Origin: Desulfarculaceae bacterium
GTDB lineage: Bacteria > Desulfobacterota > Desulfarculia > Desulfarculales > Desulfarculaceae
NCBI GenBank assembly: GCA_021737645.1
Contig: JAIPDO010000007.1
Coordinates: 1-64,000, forward strand
DNA length: 64,000 bases
Direction of reading: 5' to 3'
The notes below the pieces were generated by a model. That model made no database searches. It was not told the DNA's origin and saw nothing but the letters and a program-made list of their open reading frames with translations. The translations under genes and the position numbers were made by a program. Of the stretch, positions 33,317-41,812 are shown piece by piece; the first letter of the stretch is position 1, and each line of letters starts with the position of its first letter.

Positions 33317-34059
33317 TACTTCTCACCCTTACCCAAGTAGATCCGCTGCACCTCATCGTTGGCCCTGACCTCCTCGGGCTTGCCGCTGAAGATCAACATG
33401 CCCTGGTGCAATACGTTGATTCGGTCGGATATGCCGAATACCACGCTCATGTCGTGCTCCACAAAGGCCAGGCTTATGTGCCGGGCCCGCACCAGGCCTC
33501 GGATCAACTCCGTGGTTTCCACGGTTTCTCCGGGGCTCATGCCCTGGGTCGGCTCGTCCAAGAGCAACAGCTCCGGGTTCAGCGCCAGGGCAATGCCGAT
33601 CTCAAGCCTCTTCTGGTCGCCGTGAGCCAGCAAGCCGCCCAGGGTGTCCGACCGGCCTCCCAAGCCCACGCTTTCCAGTATCTCCTCGGCTTCGTCACCC
33701 AACATGCGGCTGGCGTCGGCAAAGAGCTTGCGGTTGATTTTCTGGGCCGAGAACAAGGCCGCCTGAACGTTTTGAAAGGCGGTCAGGCGGGGGAAGATGT
33801 TGAGTTTCTGAAAAGAGCGCCCTATGCCCAGGCGGGATATGTCATATGGCTTGCGGCCGGTGATATCCTCGCCCTTGTAGGTCACCGTTCCCTTGTCCGG
33901 GCGGATGTGGCCTGTGATCAGGTTGAACAAAGTAGACTTACCGGCTCCGTTAGGCCCTATGATAGAGACCAACTCTTCCTGGCCGATGGTCAGGTCAACC
34001 TCGGAAACCGCGCTGAGCCCGCCGAAGGACTTGCTGATCCCTTTTGCCTCTAGCAGCAT
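33316..34059 (-). CDS. livG: LIV-type ABC transporter ATP-binding protein LivG (transporter 1)
   Basis: A 247-residue ATPase. Walker A is GPNGAGKSTLFN, the signature region LLAHGDQKRLEIG, Walker B ELLLLDEPTQGMSP, and the C-terminal extension typical of LivG ends PEEVRANDEVQRIYLG. It lies 15 nt downstream of LivM and overlaps LivF by one base, so it is part of the same operon. Confidence 0.92.
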   Translation of the reverse strand: MLLEAKGISKSFGGLSAVSEVDLTIGQEELVSIIGPNGAGKSTLFNLITGHIRPDKGTVTYKGEDITGRKPYDISRLGIGRSFQKLNIFPRLTAFQNVQAALFSAQKINRKLFADASRMLGDEAEEILESVGLGGRSDTLGGLLAHGDQKRLEIGIALALNPELLLLDEPTQGMSPGETVETTELIRGLVRARHISLAFVEHDMSVVFGISDRINVLHQGMLIFSGKPEEVRANDEVQRIYLGKGEK

Positions 34060-34074
34060 GATTATCGTCCCTCC

Positions 34075-35046
34075 CTACGCGGCCGCGCTTTTGCGGTCGG
34101 CCCAATACGCAGACAAGGTACCCACCACGCCCTTGCGCATGGCCAGGATGATGACCACGATGATGCCGCCCAGGATCAGGTGCCAGTGCATGGTGTACTC
34201 GGAGATGATCTTGGTGAGCATGGTGTAGACAACAGTACCCACCAGGGGGCCAAAGAAATTGTAGATGCCGCCCAGCAGGCAGATTACCAGCATGTCGGCC
34301 GACTTGGCCCAATAGGCGTAGTCCGGAAACACGCTGCCGCTGAACACACAGAACATGCTTCCCGCGATACCCAGAAACATGCTGGAAATGATGAAGGAGG
34401 CCAGTTGGTAATGCTTGACGTTTACCCCTATGAACTCAACCCGGTTGGGGTTTTCCCGGATAGCCTGCAGAGTCATCCCGAAGGGGGAGTTGACGATCTT
34501 CCAGATGACGAACAGGCACACGCTCACCACGGCCAGCATGAAGTAGTAGCAGTTGGTGATCTCGAAGAAAAAATCGGGGATGGGCACCGAGACAAGGCCG
34601 TCATCGCCTCCGGTTACCGAATACCACTGGAAAACCACGGTCCAGATGACCTGGGAAAAGGCCAGGGTCAACAGGGCAAAGTACACCGCCGAGCGTCGCA
34701 CGCAGAACCAGCCGACCAACGCGCCGACCAAGCCGGCCATAACCGGGGCGGCCAAGGTGGCCGGCAGCATGCCCCAGCCCAGCTTCTCCATTAGTACGCC
34801 GGTGGTGTAGGCTCCCACCGCATACAGGCCCGCCGGGCCGAAGGAAACCAGGCCGGTGTAGCCCAGCATGATGTTCAGGGCGCTGGCAGCCAAGGCCAGA
34901 ATAAGCATCTCGGTGGTGATGCTCAACCAGCTCTGACCCAAAAAATAGGGAAGCGCCACCATCACGATCATCGCGCCAGCCAGCATTACGGCGTTGCGGG
35001 GGCTGGTGCCCAGCAAGGAAATTCGATTCATGCTTACCGCCGTCAT
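34075..35046 (-). CDS. livM: LIV-type ABC transporter permease LivM (transporter 1)
   Basis: A 323-residue membrane protein with about ten hydrophobic segments and the LivM hallmark GYTGLVSFGPAGLYAVGAYT. The second conserved loop reads RENPNRVEFIGVNVKHYQL. The ATG overlaps the LivH stop (ATGA). Unlike the LivM of transporter 2, it has no C-terminal zinc ribbon; it ends shortly after the last helix in a basic tail. Confidence 0.92.
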   Translation of the reverse strand: MTAVSMNRISLLGTSPRNAVMLAGAMIVMVALPYFLGQSWLSITTEMLILALAASALNIMLGYTGLVSFGPAGLYAVGAYTTGVLMEKLGWGMLPATLAAPVMAGLVGALVGWFCVRRSAVYFALLTLAFSQVIWTVVFQWYSVTGGDDGLVSVPIPDFFFEITNCYYFMLAVVSVCLFVIWKIVNSPFGMTLQAIRENPNRVEFIGVNVKHYQLASFIISSMFLGIAGSMFCVFSGSVFPDYAYWAKSADMLVICLLGGIYNFFGPLVGTVVYTMLTKIISEYTMHWHLILGGIIVVIILAMRKGVVGTLSAYWADRKSAAA

Positions 35047-35921
35047 TCGGGTTCACCCATCAGGCCATAGGGGCGAATTATCAAGATAATGATCATCAGG
35101 ATGAAGCCAAAGGCCACGGCCAACTTGGGTATCAAATAGAGCCCGAAGGCGGTTGTCAGCCCCAGGATAAGAGCTCCCACGAAGGCCCCGGCCAAGCTGC
35201 CCAGCCCGCCGATGACCACGATAATAAAACAATCGATCACCACGGCCATGTCCGAGCCCAGCATCACCACCGAAACCGGCGGCCACAACGAACCTGCCAA
35301 TCCGGCCAGCCAGGCCCCTAACATGAACACCCCGGTGTATACCCGGGGCACGTTGGTGCCCAAGGCGTTGGCCATTTCCCGGTTCTCGGTTACCGCCCGT
35401 ATGTTGCGCCCTAAGTCGGTTTTATTGATCAGGGTTCTAAGGCCGATAAAAACAACAGGGCCCATGGCGATGAGGAACAGGTTGTAGATGGGGAAGGAAA
35501 GCCCGAACATACCCACCGATCCCTTGAAGGGCCAGGGGACTGCGACGCTATGGTAGCCGGTACCCCAGATCATCTTGCAGGCCTCGGCGATAATCAGCAC
35601 CAGGGCGAAAGTCAGGATGTACTGATATATCATCTCGGCCTTGTAGATCGGCCGCAGTAAAAATATCTCGATGATTCCGCCCACCAAGGCCACCACCAAA
35701 GGGGCGACCAGCACCGCAAGCCAGAAGTTTCCCGGCACGCCCGCCAAGCTCACCGTCACCTGATAGCAGCAGAAGCTGCCCAGCATGTACAGACTGCCGT
35801 GAGCCAGGTTGAGAACCTTGAGGGTGCCGAAGATAATGGACAAGCCCGCTGCGATGAGGAACCAGACCATGCCCAGGCTGACTCCTGCCAAGGCTTGACC
35901 GGCGAATGATTCGAACGTCAC
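35043..35921 (-). CDS. livH: LIV-type ABC transporter permease LivH (transporter 1)
   Basis: A 292-residue membrane protein. GTLKVLNLAHGSLYMLGSF and the VTENREMANALGTNVPRVY loop are typical of LivH. The start is a GTG behind AGGTG. A GC-rich hairpin separates it from the upstream receptor gene, which would lower permease expression relative to the receptor. Confidence 0.92.
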   Translation of the reverse strand: MTFESFAGQALAGVSLGMVWFLIAAGLSIIFGTLKVLNLAHGSLYMLGSFCCYQVTVSLAGVPGNFWLAVLVAPLVVALVGGIIEIFLLRPIYKAEMIYQYILTFALVLIIAEACKMIWGTGYHSVAVPWPFKGSVGMFGLSFPIYNLFLIAMGPVVFIGLRTLINKTDLGRNIRAVTENREMANALGTNVPRVYTGVFMLGAWLAGLAGSLWPPVSVVMLGSDMAVVIDCFIIVVIGGLGSLAGAFVGALILGLTTAFGLYLIPKLAVAFGFILMIIILIIRPYGLMGEPE

Positions 35922-35964
35922 GTTGGCACCTATATTCTAATGGGGAGGGCAGTTTTCTTATGGG

Positions 35965-36004
35965 GGGCAGGCGGAGCTTAAGCCCCGCCTGCCCAGCATT
36001 TTTA
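35965..36004. terminator. Hairpin between the receptor and LivH genes of transporter 1
   Basis: GGGCAGGCGG pairs with CCGCCTGCCC over a 10-nt loop in the 89-nt gap after the receptor stop. There is a T run on the plus strand only (CATTTTTA), so on the coding strand it more likely stabilises the receptor mRNA end or attenuates than fully terminates. Confidence 0.55.
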
Positions 36005-36010
36005 TACCGG

Positions 36011-37255
36011 TTATTTTCCTCGGACCTTCTTGATCTGCTCGACGGTGTGGTAACTTTCCGCGCCGAGTTTGCCCACGTCGGTGATATGGGGGAAGGGCAG
36101 ATCCGGGGTGAAGCGCATAATGCCGTACCAAGTGGGCATCATGGCTTGGTGGTCATAGGCTCGCATTTCAACCGGGCCTACGAAGGTATCCATCTTTAGG
36201 GTTTCCAGGGCCTTTATGACTTTCTGGGTTTCGGTGGTGCCGGCCTTGGTCACCGCATCCTTGATGGCGTACATGATCACGTAGGCGTCCATGGAGCCGT
36301 AGGAGGGCCACAGGCCGGTCATCTCGCGAATTTGCTTCACGAAGTTGGCGTTTTGGTCACCCTTGATGGCCCAGAAGGGGTAACGGCAGGTGGCCAGAGC
36401 GTTTTTGGGGTAGGGATCGCCTTGCTTGACCTTGCCCCAAGTCTCCACGTCGCCGGCGCAGGGCTGCACCGCTTTCATCTTGTCGTAAAGGCCGAAGGAC
36501 CAGGCCTGCTTGGTGAAGGCCAGTTCGCCGCCACCATATATTCCCGCGAGATAGAAGCAATCCGCGCCCGAGTTAGCCATTTTGGCAATGTGAGCGGTGA
36601 AGTCGGTGGAGCCCAGAGGGACCCAAAGCTCATCGATGATCTTGGCATCCGGAACCATTTTGAGGTAAGTGGCCTTGAACTCCTTAAGGGAGTTCTTGCC
36701 CATCTCATAGTCATAACCCAATGAGATAATCTTTTTGGCCTTGTAGGTCTTGGCCAAGGCCAGCGCCGGGCCCTTGCCAAAGTAAGGCGTGGCGTTGGTG
36801 GTGAAACGGAAGGTGTACTTGTTGAATTTCTCTTCGGTGATCCGGGTGCTCTGGGCGATGTTGATCATGTAGATCTTCTTGGCCCGGCGCGCATACCCGG
36901 AGATGGCCAAGGCCACGCCCGAGCTGATGGTTCCGGCCAAAAAGTCCACCTTTTCCTTGAGCACCAAGTCCTTGGCCTCGCGCAGACCGGCCTCGGGGCT
37001 GATCTTGTCATCGCGGACGATCAACTGCAGCTTGCGGCCCATCACGCCGCCGGCCGCGTTGATCTCCTCCACCGCGATCTTGGCGCCGGCGGCCGAGGTG
37101 ATGCCGTACATGGAGATCGGGCCGCTCATGGTGTGGATGAAGCCGATTTTGATGGGTGGTTTTTCTGCCAAAACCGTGGTAGGCGCCAACCCCATAACCG
37201 CCACCAAGGCGGCCGTGGCCAGCATGATTCCAAAGGCCTTTAACGTATTAGTCAT
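36011..37255 (-). CDS. LIV-type ABC transporter substrate-binding protein (transporter 1)
   Basis: About 414 residues. A signal peptide ends near VLAEKPP. The periplasmic-binding type I fold shows IKIGFIHTMSGPISMYG, VEEINAAGGVMGRKL and DDKISPEAGLREAKDLV. It captures the transported acid in the periplasm. The ATG at 37255 follows GGGAGGAG; the track starts eight codons earlier. First gene of the receptor-LivH-LivM-LivG-LivF-alcohol dehydrogenase operon, with a strong promoter and two palindromic operators upstream. Confidence 0.93.
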   Translation of the reverse strand: MTNTLKAFGIMLATAALVAVMGLAPTTVLAEKPPIKIGFIHTMSGPISMYGITSAAGAKIAVEEINAAGGVMGRKLQLIVRDDKISPEAGLREAKDLVLKEKVDFLAGTISSGVALAISGYARRAKKIYMINIAQSTRITEEKFNKYTFRFTTNATPYFGKGPALALAKTYKAKKIISLGYDYEMGKNSLKEFKATYLKMVPDAKIIDELWVPLGSTDFTAHIAKMANSGADCFYLAGIYGGGELAFTKQAWSFGLYDKMKAVQPCAGDVETWGKVKQGDPYPKNALATCRYPFWAIKGDQNANFVKQIREMTGLWPSYGSMDAYVIMYAIKDAVTKAGTTETQKVIKALETLKMDTFVGPVEMRAYDHQAMMPTWYGIMRFTPDLPFPHITDVGKLGAESYHTVEQIKKVRGK

Positions 37256-37450
37256 AAATACTCCTCCCTTAGAGTACAAAACGTTACGGCAATTGGTGCG
37301 GGCGGTTCAACTATGCTGGTCACTCATTTTGTGTGCGCCCTATTTCAGAAAATCTTGCGCGGATGATGGACCGCGTATTCGATTACTCAACCCCTCCCAC
37401 CTTGGTTCCTGCTGCCCCCACCTGCGGATATCTACCTGAACTTTCAAAGC

Positions 37451-37465
37451 TAACGCATTGCGTTA
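37451..37465. promoter_or_regulatory. Perfect operator copy downstream of the transporter 1 promoter
   Basis: TAACGCATTGCGTTA is a perfect 7-1-7 palindrome, 22 bp downstream of the -10 box on the minus strand. Binding here would block transcription of the transporter 1 operon. Confidence 0.72.
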
Positions 37466-37487
37466 CCACTTAATTTTATTTATATAT

Positions 37488-37517
37488 TTTATAATTAATT
37501 ATGTTTAAGCCGGTCAA
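37488..37517 (-). promoter_or_regulatory. Promoter of the LIV transporter 1 operon
   Basis: Minus-strand TTGACC (37512-37517) and TATAAA (37488-37493) with an 18-bp spacer, close to the sigma70 consensus. Flanked by operator copies downstream (37451) and upstream (37554). Confidence 0.65.
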
Positions 37518-37553
37518 GTGTTATCTGCCAAAAGTTACAAAAAATGTTACTAA

Positions 37554-37570
37554 GTCGCGCAATGCGTTAC
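37554..37570. promoter_or_regulatory. Second operator copy upstream of the transporter 1 promoter
   Basis: GTCGCGCAATGCGTTAC is the exact reverse complement of the 17-mer that overlaps the IclR start at 24932. Spaced about 104 bp centre to centre from the perfect copy at 37451, it could support looping or act on the GntR paralogue 3 promoter. Confidence 0.65.
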
Positions 37571-38041
37571 AATTCAAGATGCTACCCGCAAAAAAACGAC
37601 CCCAAAATATTTTTTTCGTCGAAAACTGATTCGCGATATTTTCAGGAGTGAATCTCGCACCAAGAACGGCGCAGGTTTTTATGCGGAGCCGCCAGGTTCA
37701 AAGCGAGTACCTCGCCAAAGTCGGCCACCGCAACTCGGTTTTCGCGCGGTTTGATATTAGTTGACCGGTGGAGAGCAATATCCACTAAGGATTTGGCTTT
37801 ATTGCTAAACCGTGCTATCCCAGATATTGTTGTAGGAGAACAATAGCCTTCCGGCATCAAGGCCCATGTTTTTTTGGCTAAAGCCTTTATTAACTGGCTG
37901 CTCCGGCTTGCCTTGGCGAGCCACCTTAGCCACCGCGCCGCATGCCGGTTTTGAGCCCGCACCCGGGCAGAGGCAGTTTCAGCGTCAAGTCGAGCCTCTG
38001 CCCACATAGACGGTCATTCGCACTTAGGGGGAGATACGCAC

Positions 38042-38749
38042 GTGGTGAAAACACCCAAAAAGGCCAGTCCCAAAAACGGCAACAGAAGAGGCCTGGCCAT
38101 TGAGGAAGCCTATCAAAAAGTAAAAAAGATGATCTACCTCAATCAGTTCGCGCCAGGCCAAAAAATCATCAGCAACGACCTGGCCAAGCGCCTGGACATC
38201 AGCATCACCCCGGTGATCCAAGCCCTGAACCGCCTGGAAGCATCCAACTTCGTCACCTACGTGCCCAACAAGGGCTACTTCGTCAGCGAGATCACCGAGG
38301 AGGACGCCAAGCAGCTCTACAAGGCCCGTGAGGCCCTTGAGTTGTACATTCTGCCCTCGGTCATCGAAAACATGACCGCCAAAAACTTCGACGAGATCAA
38401 GGAGGCTTTCAGCCTCCAACGCAGCGAGGCCAAGAATCTGGTGGGCCGCCGCCTTATCCTGCTGGACGCGCAGTTCCACTTGAAGATCGCCAGCTTTTGC
38501 GGCAACGACATAATCTGCCACATGCTGCTCGAAATTTTCGAGAAGCTGTATCTGCGCTACCGGCCGGAATATTTGGGCAGCAACCGCATCAAAGAGGTGG
38601 CCGAGGAGCACCGCGCCCTGATCGAGGCGATTCGCCAAAGAGACGTTGACAAGGCCCTGGCCGCCATCCGCCATCACATCGCCCAGGGAATGGATCGAGT
38701 GGTCAGCAGCCTACAGGCGGAACAGCAGACCGACCTGAGCCTGGACTAG
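38042..38749 (+). CDS. GntR family regulator with FCD domain (paralogue 3)
   Basis: A 235-residue paralogue of the regulators at 16903 and 30307: LAKRLDISITPVIQALNRLEAS, VTYVPNKGYFVSE, then FCD residues in LLDAQFHLKIAS, EHRALIEAIRQRD and HIAQGMDRV. GTG start behind GGGGGAG. It is divergent from LIV transporter 1, whose promoter carries two copies of the TAACGCA palindrome, making it the most likely regulator of that operon and perhaps of its own gene. Confidence 0.9.
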   Translation: MVKTPKKASPKNGNRRGLAIEEAYQKVKKMIYLNQFAPGQKIISNDLAKRLDISITPVIQALNRLEASNFVTYVPNKGYFVSEITEEDAKQLYKAREALELYILPSVIENMTAKNFDEIKEAFSLQRSEAKNLVGRRLILLDAQFHLKIASFCGNDIICHMLLEIFEKLYLRYRPEYLGSNRIKEVAEEHRALIEAIRQRDVDKALAAIRHHIAQGMDRVVSSLQAEQQTDLSLD

Positions 38750-38835
38750 GCCATGGGGCGCTTTGCTCCGGCCGTTACGCCTTGATTTGCGTGGGGATAG
38801 CTTGGTTGGGCGCCGCCCAGGATGCTCCCCCTAAT

Positions 38836-39675
38836 TTAGCGGTTGAATGCAGCCAAAATGCCTTCCAGCACCGATCCCCCCACGGCCCTGGCCTTTTCGC
38901 TGATGGTGTGCAGATACTCTATCTGACCCCTGGGGTCCACATCGCCCGCCTTGGTGCCCTTGCTGACTACGGCGCCGGGGCGCAGCAGGCCCCGCAAAAT
39001 GCCGGCCACCTTGGCCTCGATGGCCTGGCCGTTCACCCGCGCCACCACCTGCCCCGCGCTCACCCGCCCGCCCAGAGCCAAATCCGTCTCGAACACCCCG
39101 TCGGCCGGCGAACGCAGCACCCTCTTGGAGGTGTAGCCCGCTATGTTGCCCGGCACCCCGGTGTTGGGCTCCGGTGAGCCCAGGCTGATCAAACGGCCCA
39201 GGTTATGCCCCCGGTTGGTCTCAATGGCCAAGTCCACCTCATCCGGGGCGTGGAAACCCGGCCCCAGGCCGATGGTCAAGGGAGCCATGCCCTTGTTCAG
39301 CCCGGTGTTGCGCTTGGCCAAAAGGGCGTCCACTATCACCATGGGCCGCAGACCGCCACGGCAGGTCATGTGGGGGTCGATCAGCACCGGCAGTTCGGAT
39401 CTGGCCCACAGCGCCTCGGCCTCGTCCGGGTGTTCAATGAGTCGGGCGGTGCGGCCTTCCACGATCTTGCTGCCATCGTAGACCGCCTCGCAGAAGCATA
39501 CTGCCCGGCGCACCGCCAGGGGGGTGCTGATCTCGGTCATCAACACGCGAAAGCCCGAGTGGGCCAAACGATAGGCCACGCCGCTGGCCATCTCACCCGC
39601 GCCGCGGATGAGGACTTTCATCCCGCTAAGGCTTGAGTTGGGCAGAACGTGACTTATGGCATGCTCGTGATTCAT
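38836..39675 (-). CDS. YqeB/EF2563-like selenium-dependent molybdenum hydroxylase accessory protein
   Basis: Up to 279 residues. An N-terminal Rossmann-like segment (VLIRGAGEMASGVAYRLA), a middle part with GLGPGFHAPDEVDLAIETNRGH, and a C-terminal barrel-sandwich segment (SPADGVFETDLALGGRVSAG) match the EF2563/YqeB family linked to selenium-dependent molybdenum hydroxylases. No hydroxylase, selD or molybdopterin gene is present in this window. The start may be Met19 (MKVLIRG, 39621) rather than the ATG at 39675; neither has a clear ribosome-binding site. It converges with GntR paralogue 3. Confidence 0.78.
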   Translation of the reverse strand: MNHEHAISHVLPNSSLSGMKVLIRGAGEMASGVAYRLAHSGFRVLMTEISTPLAVRRAVCFCEAVYDGSKIVEGRTARLIEHPDEAEALWARSELPVLIDPHMTCRGGLRPMVIVDALLAKRNTGLNKGMAPLTIGLGPGFHAPDEVDLAIETNRGHNLGRLISLGSPEPNTGVPGNIAGYTSKRVLRSPADGVFETDLALGGRVSAGQVVARVNGQAIEAKVAGILRGLLRPGAVVSKGTKAGDVDPRGQIEYLHTISEKARAVGGSVLEGILAAFNR

Positions 39676-39775
39676 GGCGCACCGTTGAGGATGTGTTTAT
39701 ATAGCTGTATTTATCAGGGGTAATTCTACCACCACTTCCACATCCTTGCGCCCACGGCGATCAGCCGCGCAGCCC

Positions 39776-39814
39776 AAAAAAAGGGCAGGGAACGGTTCGT
39801 GCCGTCCCCTGCCC
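39776..39814 (-). terminator. Rho-independent terminator after the large acyl-CoA dehydrogenase gene
   Basis: On the minus strand GGGCAGGGGACGG pairs with CCGTTCCCTGCCC (one mismatch) over a short loop, followed by seven T. It ends the run of minus-strand genes that includes LIV transporter 2. Confidence 0.9.
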
Positions 39815-39837
39815 CACTTTGACGTTTTATAAGTGGC

Positions 39838-41658
39838 CTAGAAGGCTTCCTCGGGAATCTCCATGGCTGAGAGATCTTCGGTCTTCAGGGAGGCGTAGCG
39901 GCCAAAAACGTTGGTCAGGATGTTGCGGCAGAAGAACTTGGCCGTGGCCACCTTGCCTTGATAGAAAAATCCGTCCGATGAGCCCGGCTCCACGGTGGAC
40001 AGCTTTTCACGGGCGATGAGCCCCTGCTCCAGCATGAGCTTGGCCAGCACCGCCTCGGCGAAGCACTCCAGGAACCGGGTGGCGAACATGGGCACCAGAG
40101 ATATGCGGCCCTGCTTGAAGTACCCGGCAAAGCGCTGGGCGAAATCCGCCACCATGCCCACCGCCTGACCCAGCAGCTTGAAGTCGGCCTGAAAGTCCTG
40201 GTCCGCCTCGTTCTCCTTGGCAAAGGCCATCAGCTCGGCCACCCACTCCTGGAACACCTTGCCACCCTGGGCGCCGATCTTGCGGCCCACCAGGTCCAGT
40301 GACTGGATGTAGTTGGTGCCCTCCCAGATGGAAAGGATCTTTATGTCCCGGGCGTACTGTTCCACCGGGAAGTCGCTGCAATAGCCCGCCCCGCCCAAGA
40401 CCTGGATGGCGTCGCGGATGAGCACGTAGCCCAGGTCCGGAGGGTAGGCTTTTACCAAGGGAGTGAGGATGTCCACCCTGGCCTGGGCCGTTAGGCGCAC
40501 CTGTTCGTCCGGGTCGTGCTTGGCCACGTCGGAGTGCAGCATGAGATAGGCAATGAACACCCGCATGGCTTCGGAGCCCGCCTTGAGGTTCATCAGCATG
40601 CGGCGCACGTCCTCGTGCTGAATGATGGGCACCGCCGGGCCGTGGCGGTCGGTGAGCGGTGCGCCTTGCACCCGCTCCTTGGCGTAGATGCGGGCGGTGT
40701 CATAGGCGCTGGCCGTGGCCCCGGCCGCCTGTATGCCGCAACCGATGCGGGCGTGGTTCATCATTTGGAACATCTTGGCCATGCCGCTGTGGGGCTCGCC
40801 CAAGAGTATGCCCCGGCACTTGCCCTGCTCCCCGAAGTTCAGGGTGCAGGTGCTGGAGCCGTGGATGCCCATCTTGTGCTCAATGCCGGCGCAGAACACA
40901 TCGTTGGGCTCGCCCATGGAGCCGTCGGGGTTCACCCATATTTTGGGCACGATGAACAGACTCACCCCCTTTGTGCCGGCCGGGCCGCCCTCTATGCGGG
41001 CCAGAACCAGGTGGACGATGTTTTCGGTAAGGTCGTGCTCCCCGCAGGTGATGAAGCGTTTGACCCCGTCTATCTTATAGATGCGCTGGTCATCCGCGTC
41101 CGTATCCGGCACCGCCTTGGTGCGCAACGCCCCCACGTCCGAACCGGCGTCCGGCTCGGTGAGGCACATGGTGCCCCCCCACACCCCGGTGTACATCTTC
41201 TCCAAAAACATGGCCCGGTCCTGGTCGGTGCCGAAGTCCTCGATGAGGTGGCCGTTGCCCACCATGAGCCCGGAGTAGGTCATCATTGCCATGTTGGCCC
41301 CGTTGAAAATCTCGCCCACCAGGCCGCCCACTATCTCGGGCAGGCCCTGGCCCCCGAACTCGGGGTTGTAGGTGGCCGAAGGCCAGCCATTCTCGTTGAG
41401 CACCCGCCAACATTCCTTGATTGCGTCTGGGGTGGTTACCTTGCCGCCCTCATAGGTGCAGCCGATGCGATCGCCGTCCTGCAAGGCCGGGCCCATCACT
41501 TCCCTACCCACCTTGAGGGCCTCGTCGATGATCATGGCGAAGTCATCGGCCGAGAAATCCTGGTAAGCCGGGTAGCTCAGAAGCCGTTCCACACCCAGGT
41601 GCTCCAGAAGCACGAACTTGCTGTCCCGACCATCGCGGCGGAAGTAGTTGACGCCCAT
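39838..41658 (-). CDS. Large acyl-CoA dehydrogenase with C-terminal extension
   Basis: About 606 residues, the long ACAD class with an extra N-terminal segment (LGVERLLSYPAYQDFSAD) and about 130 residues beyond the catalytic core. CLTEPDAGSDVGALRTKAV, FITCGEHD and the catalytic Glu in SIWEGTNYIQSLDLVGRK are present. It may act on long-chain or aryl-alkyl acyl-CoA; a close relative is the 52665-54467 gene. The ATG at 41658 is behind GGGGAG; the track's 11 upstream codons are unlikely. It lies after LIV transporter 2, with its own 154-nt leader holding a weak operator copy. Confidence 0.9.
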   Translation of the reverse strand: MGVNYFRRDGRDSKFVLLEHLGVERLLSYPAYQDFSADDFAMIIDEALKVGREVMGPALQDGDRIGCTYEGGKVTTPDAIKECWRVLNENGWPSATYNPEFGGQGLPEIVGGLVGEIFNGANMAMMTYSGLMVGNGHLIEDFGTDQDRAMFLEKMYTGVWGGTMCLTEPDAGSDVGALRTKAVPDTDADDQRIYKIDGVKRFITCGEHDLTENIVHLVLARIEGGPAGTKGVSLFIVPKIWVNPDGSMGEPNDVFCAGIEHKMGIHGSSTCTLNFGEQGKCRGILLGEPHSGMAKMFQMMNHARIGCGIQAAGATASAYDTARIYAKERVQGAPLTDRHGPAVPIIQHEDVRRMLMNLKAGSEAMRVFIAYLMLHSDVAKHDPDEQVRLTAQARVDILTPLVKAYPPDLGYVLIRDAIQVLGGAGYCSDFPVEQYARDIKILSIWEGTNYIQSLDLVGRKIGAQGGKVFQEWVAELMAFAKENEADQDFQADFKLLGQAVGMVADFAQRFAGYFKQGRISLVPMFATRFLECFAEAVLAKLMLEQGLIAREKLSTVEPGSSDGFFYQGKVATAKFFCRNILTNVFGRYASLKTEDLSAMEIPEEAF

Positions 41659-41709
41659 CTTTGTCTCCCCAGCCCGCCATCGGGCCGCCATATTACATTT
41701 ATCGTTTAT

Positions 41710-41724
41710 CTACGCTATACGTTA
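41710..41724. promoter_or_regulatory. Weak operator copy upstream of the large acyl-CoA dehydrogenase
   Basis: CTACGCTATACGTTA matches six of seven right-arm bases but only four of seven left-arm bases of TAACGCA-N-TGCGTTA. Listed because of its position, about 50 nt upstream of the dehydrogenase start. Confidence 0.3.
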
Positions 41725-41812
41725 TGCCATGATATAGGCATCAGATGGATAGCGCAATCAATCTTTGCGTTTCGTGGTAATCGGCCGCTTGGGCTCGCGC
41801 CCTGGCCTCCCC

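Larger units (their letters stand above)
37256..38041. other. Large divergent regulatory region between transporter 1 and GntR paralogue 3
   Basis: 786 nt, AT-rich in the middle. It carries the transporter 1 promoter and two operator copies on either side of it. The 121-residue ORF at 37642-38007 (minus) has no ribosome-binding site and no family I recognise, so I leave it out. Nothing else is recognisable between 37600 and 38000. Confidence 0.6.

Noticed and set aside
37642-38007. 121-residue minus-strand ORF in the large intergenic region; a faint likeness to a transposase C-terminus was considered
   Set aside because: No ribosome-binding site, no firm motif, and no inverted repeats or other transposase parts nearby.
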